From Candidatus Excrementavichristensenella intestinipullorum (GTDB lineage: Bacteria > Bacillota > Clostridia > Christensenellales > Aristaeellaceae), in NCBI GenBank assembly GCA_018711685.1, contig DVHZ01000107.1, forward strand, positions 1 to 36,470: DNA of 36,470 bases. Direction: 5' to 3'. Shown here piece by piece: positions 23,666 to 31,949 of the stretch. The notes under the pieces were generated by a model. The model was given only the letters and a program-made list of their open reading frames with translations, did not search any database and was not told where the DNA came from. Each line of letters begins with the position of its first letter. Position 1 is the stretch's first letter. A program made the translations under genes and the position numbers.

Positions 23666-25549
23666 TTAGGATGCCTGGTCCCGGCTGCGCCATTTGAGCA
23701 GCAGCGCCGAGTTGATGATGACCGCCACGCTGCCCGCGTTGTGGACCAGCGCCCCCGTCACCGGGTTCAGCGCCCCGGAAACGGCCAAAGCGATGGCCAC
23801 AAAGTTCAAGGTCATGGATACCGCCAGATTGATCTTGATGGTACGCATCATGCGCTTGGATAGCCCGAGCAGGTGGGGCAGTTCCCGAATGTCGTCGTTT
23901 ACCAGGGCGATATCCGCCGCGTCTACGGCGATGTCGCTGCCCACGCCCCCCATGGCGATGCCCACATGGGCCTTCTTCAGGGCGGGGGCGTCGTTTACGC
24001 CGTCGCCGATCATGCAAACCAGCTGCCCCCTCCCCTGGGCCGCGGCGATATAGTCCAGCTTGTCCTCGGGCAGGCATTGGGCCTTTACCTGGTCGATGCC
24101 CGCCCCTTGGGCGATGGTCTGGGCCGCGACCAGATGGTCGCCGGTGAGCAGCACCGGCTGTGCTCCGGCCAGGCGAACCCGGCTGGCGATCTGGGCCGAC
24201 TGGGGCCGCAGCATATCCGTCAGGGCCACGATCCCCGCAGGGCGATTCTCCACTGCCAGGTATATGACGGTGCAGCCCCGGCTCAGATAGGGCTGGGCCA
24301 GCGCCTCAAAGGCCTCCGCTTCGATCCCCCGCTCTTTCAGCATCTCCAGGTTTCCCGCCAGCAATGCTTTGCCGCCCACCTTGGCCTCTATTCCCCGTCC
24401 GGGCACCATGGCAAATTCCTGGGGCGCTTCCTCCACCCGGCCGCTGTGCTGCCGGTAGCCCTGCACCACCGCCTTGCCCAAGGGATGCTCCGACCGGGAC
24501 TCCCCGCTGGCCGCCCAGGCGTACAGTTCTTCCGGGTCCATCCCTTCCTCCAAGGGGCGCACCGCCTCCACCTGGGGCGTCCCATAGGTGAGGGTGCCGG
24601 TCTTGTCAAAGGCGATGAGGGAAACCCCCGCCAGCCGCTCCAAGGCGTCCCCCTCCCGCACCAGAAAGCCGTGCTTGGCGGCGTTGCCGATGGCGGCCAT
24701 GATGGCGGTGGGCGTGGCCAGCACCAGGGCGCAGGGGCAGAACACCACCAGGATGGTCACCGCACGGATGATCTCATGGGTGAACAGCCAGGTGAGCAGG
24801 GCGGCGGACAGGGCCGCCACCACCACCCAGGTGGCCCACCGGTCGGCGATGCCCACGATCTTGGCCTTCCCCGCGTCGGCGGACTGCACCAGGCGGATCA
24901 TCCGCTGGATGGAGCTGTCCTCCCCCACCTTCACCGCCTCCATGTCGAAGGCGCCGAACTGGTTCACCGCGCCGCTGCACACCGTCTCCCCCACGCCCTT
25001 GTCCACCGGCATGGATTCCCCGGTCATCACCGACTGGTCCACGCAGGTCTGCCCCGCCACGATGACCCCGTCCACCGGTATGGTCTCCCCCGGCAGCACC
25101 CGCAGCAGGTCCCCTACCTGCACCTGCTCCGCCGGCACCATCCTTTCCCCCTCCCGGTCCACCACCCGGGCCGTCCGGGGGGTCAGGCGCACCAGCTTTT
25201 CGATGCCCGCCCGGGCCCGGCGCACGGTGAGCTCCTCCAGCAGGCCCCCCAGCTGCATGATGAAGGCCACCTCGCCTGCGGCGAACACCTCGCCGATGAC
25301 CACTGAGGCCACCAGGGCGATGGATACCAGCAGGTCCGCCTTGATGTCCAGCCGGGTAATTAGTCCAATCGCGGCCTCCAGCAAGATGGGCGCCCCGCAC
25401 AGCACGATGGCTATCCAGGCTGGGTCCACCGGCATGGGCCATCCGGCCAGGCTCAGCGCCAGCGCCAGAGCCGATATCCCCAAAAAGATCCCGTCCCGCT
25501 TGACTCCGCCCCACTCCGCCAGCCTTTCCAGTTTTTCCCAAATCTTCAT
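23666..25549 (-). CDS. Heavy-metal-translocating P1B-type ATPase
   Basis: The 627-residue membrane pump shows the P1B hallmarks: TGES at 176-179, the transmembrane metal site CPC at 271-273, the phosphorylated Asp in DKTGTLT (D315), the SEHPLGKA motif, and GDGVNDAPAL. There is no N-terminal CxxC heavy-metal-associated domain; the protein starts directly with the first membrane helices. Near the C-terminus it has HNAGSVAVIINSALLL rather than the typical copper-ATPase MSSS or Zn/Cd Asp motif, so metal identity is uncertain. The CsoR-type operators in its promoter argue for Cu(I). AAGGAGG precedes the ATG. Confidence 0.9.
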   Translation of the reverse strand: MKIWEKLERLAEWGGVKRDGIFLGISALALALSLAGWPMPVDPAWIAIVLCGAPILLEAAIGLITRLDIKADLLVSIALVASVVIGEVFAAGEVAFIMQLGGLLEELTVRRARAGIEKLVRLTPRTARVVDREGERMVPAEQVQVGDLLRVLPGETIPVDGVIVAGQTCVDQSVMTGESMPVDKGVGETVCSGAVNQFGAFDMEAVKVGEDSSIQRMIRLVQSADAGKAKIVGIADRWATWVVVAALSAALLTWLFTHEIIRAVTILVVFCPCALVLATPTAIMAAIGNAAKHGFLVREGDALERLAGVSLIAFDKTGTLTYGTPQVEAVRPLEEGMDPEELYAWAASGESRSEHPLGKAVVQGYRQHSGRVEEAPQEFAMVPGRGIEAKVGGKALLAGNLEMLKERGIEAEAFEALAQPYLSRGCTVIYLAVENRPAGIVALTDMLRPQSAQIASRVRLAGAQPVLLTGDHLVAAQTIAQGAGIDQVKAQCLPEDKLDYIAAAQGRGQLVCMIGDGVNDAPALKKAHVGIAMGGVGSDIAVDAADIALVNDDIRELPHLLGLSKRMMRTIKINLAVSMTLNFVAIALAVSGALNPVTGALVHNAGSVAVIINSALLLKWRSRDQAS

Positions 25550-25563
25550 GCGCCTTCCTCCTT

Positions 25564-25579
25564 ATACCCTAGGGGGTAT
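25564..25579. promoter_or_regulatory. CsoR-type operator 1
   Basis: ATACCCTAGGGGGTAT resembles the known TACCC...GGGGGTATGG operator of CsoR in Bacillus copZA promoters. It lies between the -10 element and the ribosome site of the P-type ATPase gene, where a bound repressor would block elongation. Confidence 0.75.
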
Positions 25580-25585
25580 GGCTTC

Positions 25586-25614
25586 AGTATACCCCATGGG
25601 GTATATGTTGTCAA
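25586..25614 (-). promoter_or_regulatory. P-type ATPase promoter with CsoR-type operator 2
   Basis: Minus-strand TTGACA (25609-25614) and TATACT (25586-25591) are exactly 17 bases apart. A perfect 18-bp palindrome, TATACCCC-AT-GGGGTATA (25588-25605), fills the spacer and overlaps the -10. With operator 1 this is a clear metal-responsive repressor arrangement; the CsoR gene just upstream is the likely repressor. Confidence 0.85.
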
Positions 25615-25615
25615 G

Positions 25616-25640
25616 CAAAAAAAGAGCCGCCATCCGGCGG
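25616..25640 (-). terminator. Terminator between csoR and the P-type ATPase
   Basis: Minus-strand CCGCC-GGAT-GGCGG is followed by CTC and seven T residues, directly before the ATPase promoter. It separates transcription of csoR from that of the pump. Confidence 0.7.
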
Positions 25641-25782
25641 TTTTCATGGAAGGTCAGGCTTGTCCCGGCAGGGCGCTTAGGGATGCCAAGGTTGGTTTTA
25701 TGCGCCGCGTCCCCGCCGGACCAAGGGATCTGGGACAACGCGCCTTCCCACGAATTAAGAAGCGGCCCCCTTGGGCGCGATC

Positions 25783-26058
25783 TCAGCCCATATTGGCAAA
25801 CCGCTCCACCGCCTTGGTAAAATCCTCAATGGTCTTGTCCGGGTCTCCGTGCTCCAAGCCGTTTTTCACGCAGTGCCTGATGTGCCCCTCCAAGACGATT
25901 TGGCCGCACTTGTGGATGGCGGATTTCGCGGCGTTCATCTGGGCGAGGATATCCTCGCAGGGCACGTCCTGGTCGATCATGCGGTCGATGGCCTGCAGCT
26001 GGCCTACGATCTTCCCGATGCGCCGGTGAAGGTTCTGGGCGTCCATACATTGCTTCAT
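25783..26058 (-). CDS. csoR: CsoR family copper-sensing repressor
   Basis: The 91-residue all-helical protein has the Cu(I) ligand triad of CsoR: C34 (DVPCEDI), H59 and C63 (EGHIRHCV). The basic N-terminal region (HRRIGKIVGQLQAID) carries the DNA-binding surface, as this family has no helix-turn-helix. Cu(I) binding releases it from DNA. Two matching operators lie in the ATPase promoter downstream. AAGGAG lies 10 bases before the ATG at 26058. A partial TATAGGGGGTT near 26075 may allow autoregulation. Confidence 0.88.
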   Translation of the reverse strand: MKQCMDAQNLHRRIGKIVGQLQAIDRMIDQDVPCEDILAQMNAAKSAIHKCGQIVLEGHIRHCVKNGLEHGDPDKTIEDFTKAVERFANMG

Positions 26059-26095
26059 AGCGCCTGCGCTCCTTTATAGGGGGTTGTTCCTTCTT

Positions 26096-26124
26096 ATTAT
26101 CGGATCTAGCGGGCCAAAAGTCAA
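26096..26124 (-). promoter_or_regulatory. csoR promoter
   Basis: Minus-strand TTGACT (26119-26124) and GATAAT (26096-26101) are 17 bases apart. The -35 overlaps the terminator of the upstream flavin reductase gene. Confidence 0.65.
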
Positions 26125-26160
26125 GGGCCGGCGGTGGAGCCTTCCGCCGCCAGCCCTTTT
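26117..26160 (-). terminator. Bidirectional terminator of flavin reductase-like gene
   Basis: A 12-bp stem (26123-26134 with 26147-26158, one G-U pair) is flanked by AAAA and TTTT on its two sides, so it can work on either strand. On the minus strand it ends the flavin reductase-like gene. Confidence 0.75.
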
Positions 26161-26196
26161 CCGCCCATTCCGGCGGGAGCGCCTCCGGATTCCCCC

Positions 26197-26844
26197 TTAG
26201 TCCAGCCGCTGCACCGACAGGGCGGCGATGCCCGATTGGCCCGGTGCGCCGGTCTCCAGGTTCTGGGGCGGCGGCGACAGCAGCATGAACCCCTCCGGCC
26301 CCCAGCGCAGGTCCATCTGACGGCCGTAGCGCTCCTCCACCCATACCCGCCGCACCCTGCCGGTAATCATGGCCGTGCGCCCGGAGCCGGTCAGGTCCCG
26401 GACCTCCTCCAGGGTGCATTCCAGGTTGAGAAAGGCCTGCTGGATCAGGGGCGCGGAGATATCCTCCCCCTGCAACAGGGAGAAGCCCCCTACCGCGAAC
26501 TCGTCCTGCTCCTCTTGATTGTGATGGATGGTTTCCACCAAGGCATCGTAATAGCGGGCAGGCAGAAAATTGAGCCCGAAGCACTTTTCCCGCAGGATGT
26601 TGGCGTAGGTATGGGTATGCTGGTATAGATTGCCCATCACCGCGAAAAAAGCGGCGCTGTCGCCGTGAAAGCAGCTCCAGGCGTGAAAGCACACGTTGGG
26701 CTTGCCGTTCTGCTTCCAGGTGGTGATGGCGAACAGGGGACTGGGAATGGCCGCCGCCGTCTCAAAATGGGAAAACAGCTGGAATTCTTCCGGATAAGCC
26801 GGCTGAAAATAGTCCGGAAAAGCCTCTCCGATTTGGATCTTCAT
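26197..26844 (-). CDS. Flavin reductase family protein
   Basis: The 215-residue protein shows the FMN-binding split-barrel pattern: SPLFAITTWKQNGKPNVCFH, AFFAVMGNLYQHTHTYANIL, CFGLNFLPARYYDALVETIH, and a later ECTLEEVRDLTGSGRTAMIT strand. AAGGAGGG precedes the ATG at 26844, so the longer frame to 26946 is rejected. It has its own terminator and no clear operon partner. It is not closely similar to the flavin reductase of the radical SAM operon. The electron acceptor is unknown. Confidence 0.82.
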   Translation of the reverse strand: MKIQIGEAFPDYFQPAYPEEFQLFSHFETAAAIPSPLFAITTWKQNGKPNVCFHAWSCFHGDSAAFFAVMGNLYQHTHTYANILREKCFGLNFLPARYYDALVETIHHNQEEQDEFAVGGFSLLQGEDISAPLIQQAFLNLECTLEEVRDLTGSGRTAMITGRVRRVWVEERYGRQMDLRWGPEGFMLLSPPPQNLETGAPGQSGIAALSVQRLD

Positions 26845-27162
26845 CGCTTGTTCCCTCCTTATCCTTACCTTTGCCCGACAAAGGGCTTCCGCTCCCCCGC
26901 CTCGCCGGAGAAATCGCCAGACCGGCCCGCTCGGAACCGCGGCCAAGTCTAGGGCTTCCGCTAGCCCCGTTTTGTTTGGGGCGGCATCCGCCCGCTTGCC
27001 CGGCTTGGCTCCGCCTGCCCTGTCCGGTCCTCTGGCCGGAGCCCCAATCCGCCAGTTGGCCGGAGTTTCGCGGCCACTTTCCCCCTCCGTGCCTGGGGCC
27101 CGGCTGCGCGCAGCGCAGCCGGGCCCCGGCCCGCCCCCGGGGGGCGGGCCGGGGAACGTACC
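26845..27162. other. GC-rich intergenic region with overlapping hairpins
   Basis: No gene is supported. The main content is two perfect 15-bp inverted repeats that share four bases: 27095-27109 with 27113-27127 (3-base loop) and 27124-27138 with 27140-27154 (1-base loop). Only one can form fully at a time. They lie just after the XRE regulator gene stop and may end its transcript, although no T-run follows. Confidence 0.6.
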
Positions 27163-27609
27163 TCACGGTTCCCGCCACACCCGGGCCAATATGTCCTTGA
27201 GCACCAAACAAGCGTCCTGACGGCCGTAGCCATATTCCCGCTGGAGCTGGGCCAGCATTTCCTTCAGCTTGGGCCCGTAGTCCTCCACCCGCACCTGCTG
27301 TTGATAGCTGGCCAGCACCGGGTATTTCTTGGCCCATACCTTGTTCCAGTCGATGTTCTTCTGGGTTTCCTCGGAGGTCTTTTCGATGATGGCCTCGATC
27401 TCCTTCTGCTCCACGTTGAAATCGATGAGCTCGTCCAGGGACAGGCCGTACAGCACCGCCAGCTTCTTGGATTGACAGATATCCGGCAGCGTCTCGTCCA
27501 GCTCCCACTTGGATATGGTCTGCCGGCTGACCCCCAGCTTTTCCGCCACCGCTTCCTGGGACAATCCGCTCTTCTTCCGGGCCTTAAACAAACTGCCGCC
27601 CAAGCCCAT
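27163..27609 (-). CDS. XRE family transcriptional regulator
   Basis: The 148-residue protein has an N-terminal Cro/C1-type helix-turn-helix (LFKARKKSGLSQEAVAEKLG, VSRQTISKWELDETLPD, residues about 6-60), then a charged helical region and a C-terminal part of unknown role (KYPVLASYQQQVRVEDYGPK). The ATG at 27609 has GGAGG eight bases upstream; the in-frame ATG at 27633 does not. A TATACT about 30 bases upstream is a possible -10. The neighbouring divergent tetR gene makes this a regulator-dense spot. Confidence 0.85.
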   Translation of the reverse strand: MGLGGSLFKARKKSGLSQEAVAEKLGVSRQTISKWELDETLPDICQSKKLAVLYGLSLDELIDFNVEQKEIEAIIEKTSEETQKNIDWNKVWAKKYPVLASYQQQVRVEDYGPKLKEMLAQLQREYGYGRQDACLVLKDILARVWREP

Positions 27610-27759
27610 AGGCCTCGCCTCCTCTCGCGTCATGGCACCAGTATACCCCCTTTTCCCTCCAAAATCCACCCCTGTCCCCCGGCATTTCCGCCCGTTTTCC
27701 CGCCATGCTTTCCCATATTGTATCCTTCCTTCCGCTCCCAAAAATTAACCCTATAATTA

Positions 27760-27804
27760 TTGACCATATGGTCTATTTTGATTATAATAGACCGAGTGGT
27801 CGGT
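27760..27804 (+). promoter_or_regulatory. tetR-antiporter promoter with two operators
   Basis: TTGACC (27760-27765) and TATAAT (27783-27788) are 17 bases apart. Two GACC-N4-GGTC palindromes lie at 27762-27773, over the -35, and 27790-27801, just after the -10. The second also reads as ACCGA-N4-TCGGT. The TetR protein encoded next is the likely repressor. Confidence 0.82.
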
Positions 27805-27821
27805 TTTAGAAAGGGCAATGT

Positions 27822-28457
27822 ATGAAGCAGCAGGAAAAAACGCAACGGACACGAGAGCGAATTCTGGCAGCAGCCGTCGTGGAATTCGGGACAAAGAGTT
27901 ATGAAGCCGCCTCCATCAACGCCATCTGCGCCCGCAGCGGCGTGCCCAAGGGGCTGTTATATTATCACTTTCCGAGTAAGGATGCGCTGTACCTATACTG
28001 CGCCAAAACCTGCTACGATCAAATGACCCGATACCTGAAGGCCCGGCGGATAGACGCCCAGGACGTCCAGGGCAGCCTGGAAAAGCTATTGGAGATACGG
28101 CAAACTTTTTTCGCGGAGCACCCCGATTACGCCAATATTTTTTTCCACACCGTGCTGCAGCCGCCCCGGCATTTGCTGGAAGAACTGCGGGCCATACGGG
28201 AGGAATTCAACGCCTTTTACACCCAGTGCTACCGGGGTATGCTGGAGCACCTTTCCCTGCGGGAAGGCATCACCCTGGATATGGCTTTGGAATACTTTTC
28301 CATATTTACAGATGCGTTCAACCAATATTTTCAAGGCAAAGCCAGAGAGGAAGCGGATTATGGCCAGTTAATCGCGGATCACGAGGGAAAGCTTTCGGTT
28401 ATGCTCGATATTATGCTCTACGGTATCGTCCAAGACAAGATGCAAGAAAGCCGGTGA
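27822..28457 (+). CDS. TetR/AcrR family regulator
   Basis: The 211-residue protein has the TetR N-terminal DNA-binding domain (TRERILAAAVVEFGTKSYEA, then INAICARSGVPKGLLYYHFP) and a variable C-terminal ligand domain. AAAGGG lies before the ATG. It is the first gene of a two-gene unit with the antiporter (7-base gap) and has paired operators in its promoter, so autorepression is expected. The inducer is unknown; the linked transporter suggests a cation, pH or toxic-compound signal. Confidence 0.9.
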   Translation: MKQQEKTQRTRERILAAAVVEFGTKSYEAASINAICARSGVPKGLLYYHFPSKDALYLYCAKTCYDQMTRYLKARRIDAQDVQGSLEKLLEIRQTFFAEHPDYANIFFHTVLQPPRHLLEELRAIREEFNAFYTQCYRGMLEHLSLREGITLDMALEYFSIFTDAFNQYFQGKAREEADYGQLIADHEGKLSVMLDIMLYGIVQDKMQESR

Positions 28458-28464
28458 AACTTCC

Positions 28465-29733
28465 ATGTTGTTGCTCATACTGCGGCTCTGCGCCGCCATA
28501 GGAATCGCCTTTGTAGCGGGAAAGCTGGTGGCTAAGCTCCGGCTGCCCTCCATTCTGGGCTGGCTGATTGCGGGGATGGCCTTGGGCCCTCACGCTTTTT
28601 CCCTGGTGGATGAACAAATTCTGGACGCCCAATGGTACGAATGCCTCATCAGCATTTTGGAATGCGGCGTCGGCCTGATGATCGGCACGGAATTGGTGTG
28701 GGACAAGCTCAAGCGTTCCGGGAAATCCATCATCATTACCACCCTCACCCAATCCCTGGGCACCTTCCTGCTGGTCTCCCTGGTGTTTGGGGTCGTCTTC
28801 GCGATTTCCGGCGTGCCCCTTTACCTGGCGGTCATCTTCGGCGGCATCGCCCTGGCCACGGCGCCGGCTCCGGCGCTGTCCATCGTCCGGGAATTCAATA
28901 CCCACGGCCCCGTCACCCAAACCCTCATCCCCATGGCGGTGCTGGACGACATCGTGGGCTGCGTCGTCTTCTTTACCACCATATCCGTCGTGGCCGGCAA
29001 ACTGTCCGCCGGCCAGTTCCCCGCCTACGTGATGGTGCTCAGCATCCTGCTTCCCCTGGCCCTGGGCGTAGGCGTGGGCTGGGTTGCCGGCCGGGTGCTG
29101 AAAAAGGAGCGCAGCGCCCCCGCCACCCTGGCTCTGCTGATCTTCATGATTCTGGCCGCCTCCGGCGTGGGCTTTTTCTTCGATTACGTGGTGCTGCCCA
29201 CCCCCTTGCTGAACTTCATGCTCATCGGCATGGCCTTTTCCACCACCTTTGCCAATATGCTGCCCCAGTCCCGCCTGGATGAGATCATGAAGGGATTCAG
29301 CCCCATTCTGGGCGTGTCCTTCATCGTGGTCATCCTCAATTTGGGCGCTCCCCTGGACTACCACCTGGTGATGGGCGCCGGTCTGTTCACCGCCATCTAT
29401 ATCCTTTCCCGGGCCGCAGGCAAATACTTCGGCGCGTATTTCGGCTCCTGGATCACCCATTCGCCCAAAACGGTCAAAAAGTACCTGGGGCTCACCCTGT
29501 TGCCCCATTCCGGCGTTTCCCTGGTCTTCACCGGTATTACCGTCTCCATGCTGTCCGGCCCCGCGCCGGAATGCTCGGCCATCGTCCAGGGCACCATCGC
29601 CGCGGCGGCGGTCATCAACGAGATCATCGCGGTGATCGTGGCCAAAAAGGGCTTCGAGTGTGCGGGCGAGCTGGACGCCCCGGCGCGCTCCTCCAGCCAG
29701 CTGCCCGGCGCCTCCAACCAGGCCAACGGCTAA
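28465..29733 (+). CDS. CPA2-type cation:proton antiporter
   Basis: The 422-residue polytopic membrane protein has about 12 hydrophobic segments and the antiporter features LRLPSILGWLIAGMALGPHA, an ALATAPAPALSIVREF half-helix and LDDIVGCVVFF, which supplies the conserved Asp-Asp of the ion site. It probably exchanges Na+ or K+ for H+. No TrkA-N or other C-terminal regulatory domain is present. Translation is probably coupled with tetR. A strong terminator follows. Confidence 0.88.
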   Translation: MLLLILRLCAAIGIAFVAGKLVAKLRLPSILGWLIAGMALGPHAFSLVDEQILDAQWYECLISILECGVGLMIGTELVWDKLKRSGKSIIITTLTQSLGTFLLVSLVFGVVFAISGVPLYLAVIFGGIALATAPAPALSIVREFNTHGPVTQTLIPMAVLDDIVGCVVFFTTISVVAGKLSAGQFPAYVMVLSILLPLALGVGVGWVAGRVLKKERSAPATLALLIFMILAASGVGFFFDYVVLPTPLLNFMLIGMAFSTTFANMLPQSRLDEIMKGFSPILGVSFIVVILNLGAPLDYHLVMGAGLFTAIYILSRAAGKYFGAYFGSWITHSPKTVKKYLGLTLLPHSGVSLVFTGITVSMLSGPAPECSAIVQGTIAAAAVINEIIAVIVAKKGFECAGELDAPARSSSQLPGASNQANG

Positions 29734-29759
29734 TCCCAACCGGCGTCCAATGCCAACCC

Positions 29760-29786
29760 AAAAGCGCCCCCGCCGGGGGCGCTTTT
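29760..29786. terminator. Bidirectional terminator after the antiporter
   Basis: AAAAGCGCCCCC pairs perfectly with GGGGGCGCTTTT around a 3-base loop, giving T-runs on both strands. It separates the plus-strand antiporter from the converging minus-strand secreted protein gene. Confidence 0.9.
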
Positions 29787-29824
29787 GCCGTCTCTTCCTT
29801 CCTGTGCCCCTCAGGGAGCGTCCC

Positions 29825-30460
29825 TCAGCCCGCCGAGGCTGCGAGGGCCGCTTCTCCGGCGCCCTCCTCCCCATAGCCCATGAACGCCCTTTCCCCAGCC
29901 GGATTGTACAGCCCGTATACCCCTTCCGGCATGGTTTCCAGCGCTGTGGACAGAAAGGAGCCATCCAAAAAGCCCTGGGGCAGCCCGGCCATTTCGGCGC
30001 CGGGCAGGTAGAGCATAAAGGTTTCCGCCTCCTCAAAGCCCCAGGGCTGGACGTATACCCAGCGCGTCCCCTCCCGCAGATAGCACGCTCCCGGCCGCCC
30101 CGCCGTTTCAAGACGGGCCAGCTTCATGGTGCAGCTGTAGGGACCCGTCATCTCCGGCTCGGCAAATTGGCCCGAGAAGCCGCACAGGTACACCGTCCCC
30201 CTGGGATACTCCGCTGCGCAATCCCCCGAGTCCTCGTCCCAATACCGCCCGGTGAAGGCGCCGTCCGCCTCGATCTGAAGGATGCATTGCCAGCCGCCGA
30301 TGCCGCTGGTCAGGGTGAATCGGGCGGGCAGCTGCTGAAAAATCGTTTCCGCCTCCGCCAGGGCGACCGCCCCGCCCATGGGGCTGACCGCCAGCGCCAG
30401 CGCCGCCCCCAGCAGCGCCCATTGCCTCCACCAACGCGCCCTTCTGCCGGCCTGCTTCAT
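29825..30460 (-). CDS. Secreted protein of unknown function
   Basis: I do not recognise a family. The 211-residue product starts at the ATG at 30460 with a typical signal peptide: a basic start (MKQAGRRARWWRQW), a hydrophobic core (ALLGAALALAV) and a probable cleavage after AVALAEA. The mature part is acidic with many beta-prone segments and paired cysteines (WQCILQ, GDCAAEY, YLCGF, YSCTMK), without a lipobox. The order of strands such as FTLTSGIGGWQCILQIEADG suggests a lipocalin-like or beta-sandwich fold, but this is a guess. It is a lone gene 103 bases after the MATE gene stop. Confidence 0.65.
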   Translation of the reverse strand: MKQAGRRARWWRQWALLGAALALAVSPMGGAVALAEAETIFQQLPARFTLTSGIGGWQCILQIEADGAFTGRYWDEDSGDCAAEYPRGTVYLCGFSGQFAEPEMTGPYSCTMKLARLETAGRPGACYLREGTRWVYVQPWGFEEAETFMLYLPGAEMAGLPQGFLDGSFLSTALETMPEGVYGLYNPAGERAFMGYGEEGAGEAALAASAG

Positions 30461-30563
30461 CTCTTTTCGCCTTCCTCTCGCCCCTTGTCCTCCATTTTCC
30501 GCCTGTTTATAGGGTATTCCCCATCCCCGCCAAAAATCCTCCCTTTCCGCCGCGGTCCACGGC

Positions 30564-31949
30564 CTATTCCAGCCGGGCTTGGCCGGAGGCGTTCCGGGCA
30601 ATCGCCTGGTTCACCTGCCGCCAGTAGGGGATAAACAGGATGAGCCCCGTGGTCATCGCCAAAAAATCCGCGATGGGCGTCGCCCAAGGGATGCCGTTGG
30701 CCCCGGCCAATCGGTTCATGAGGAACATGAAGGGCACGTCCAGCCCGCCCTTGCGCAGCAGGGACAGCAGCATGGGCTTGGCCTTCTGCCCGGTGGCCTG
30801 GAAGATGGAGATGATCATCATCGTCACCGAGATGGCCGGACAGGTGATGCAGATGATCTTGAGAAAATATTGGCCGTAGGCGATGGTTTCCCCGTCGTCG
30901 ATGAAGAACCGGACCACGGGTACCGCGCAGGTGAACAGCAGCACCGCCCCCGCCAGGGCGACCGCCAGGCTGTAGGCAAAGGCGGTCTTGATCGCCGCCC
31001 GCATCCGGGCATAGTTGTGGGCGGCATAGTTGTAGCCGATCAGGGGCAGCACGCCCTGGGTCATGCCGTTGGCGATGGCGAAGGCCAGCATGTCGATCTT
31101 CTTGGCTATGCCCATCCCGGCGATGGCCTGGTTGGAATAGGAAACCACCATCTTGTTCAGCACCGTATTGGAAAAGGTGCCCATGAACATCATCACGAAG
31201 CTGGGAAAGCCCACCAGCAGAACCTCCCGGGGAATGCCAAAGCCCAGGGAATAATGCTTGGGCGAGAACCCGATCACCGTCTTCCCCTTGTTCCTGCGCA
31301 GCAGCGCGATAAAATACCCCGTGGCGATGGCGTTGGACAACATGGTGGCCATGGCCGCCCCCGTCACCCCCAGCTTCATGGGGAAGATGAAGATGGGATC
31401 CAAGATAATGTTTAAAATGCCCCCCAGCGCCACGCCGAAGCTGGCCTCCTTGGAATAGCCCTCCGCCCGGATCAGGTGGGCCAGGCAGGCGCTGAGCACG
31501 GTGGGAATGCCGCCCACCGCAGTGGTCCACAGGATATAGTCGGCGCAGTACTTGTAGGTGTCCCCGTCCGTGCCCAGGAAGGGCAGGATGACGGGCCGGA
31601 GGGCGTACATGGCCACCCCGTAGATCAGCGCCACGGCGGCGGATGTCCAAATGCTGAAGGCCGCGCACTTCCTGGCCTTTTCCCGGTCGCCGATTCCCAG
31701 CTTCCGGGAAATCAGGCTGGACCCGCCGATGCCGAACAGGTTGGCGATGCCCGTGAGCATCACGAAGGGCGGCATGGCCAGCGTGGCGGCGGCCACTTGA
31801 TTGGGGTCGTTCATCTGGCCGATGAAAAAGGTATCCGCCATGTTGTAAATCACCGTGATGATCTGGCTGATAACCGTGGGAATCACCAGGGCGATCACCG
31901 CCTTGGATATGGGCATCCGTTCAAAGAGCTGGGTATTATCGCCCTTCAT
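30564..31949 (-). CDS. MATE family efflux transporter
   Basis: The 461-residue protein has 12 predicted membrane helices and MATE signatures: VIPTVISQIITVIYNMADTF near the start, GIANLFGIGGSSLISRKLG, and the repeat in the second half (GMTQGVLPLIGYNYAAHNY). It exports drugs or metabolites in exchange for Na+ or H+. The ATG at 31949 has GGGAGG 10 bases upstream; an earlier ATG at 31973 is possible. It overlaps the end of the tetR gene by 14 bases and shares its regulated promoter. Confidence 0.92.
   Translation of the reverse strand: MKGDNTQLFERMPISKAVIALVIPTVISQIITVIYNMADTFFIGQMNDPNQVAAATLAMPPFVMLTGIANLFGIGGSSLISRKLGIGDREKARKCAAFSIWTSAAVALIYGVAMYALRPVILPFLGTDGDTYKYCADYILWTTAVGGIPTVLSACLAHLIRAEGYSKEASFGVALGGILNIILDPIFIFPMKLGVTGAAMATMLSNAIATGYFIALLRRNKGKTVIGFSPKHYSLGFGIPREVLLVGFPSFVMMFMGTFSNTVLNKMVVSYSNQAIAGMGIAKKIDMLAFAIANGMTQGVLPLIGYNYAAHNYARMRAAIKTAFAYSLAVALAGAVLLFTCAVPVVRFFIDDGETIAYGQYFLKIICITCPAISVTMMIISIFQATGQKAKPMLLSLLRKGGLDVPFMFLMNRLAGANGIPWATPIADFLAMTTGLILFIPYWRQVNQAIARNASGQARLE

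Noticed and set aside
28411-30111. Minus-strand frame of 566 codons
   Set aside because: Antisense to the antiporter gene; Gly/Gln/His-rich, no domain, and it crosses a strong terminator.
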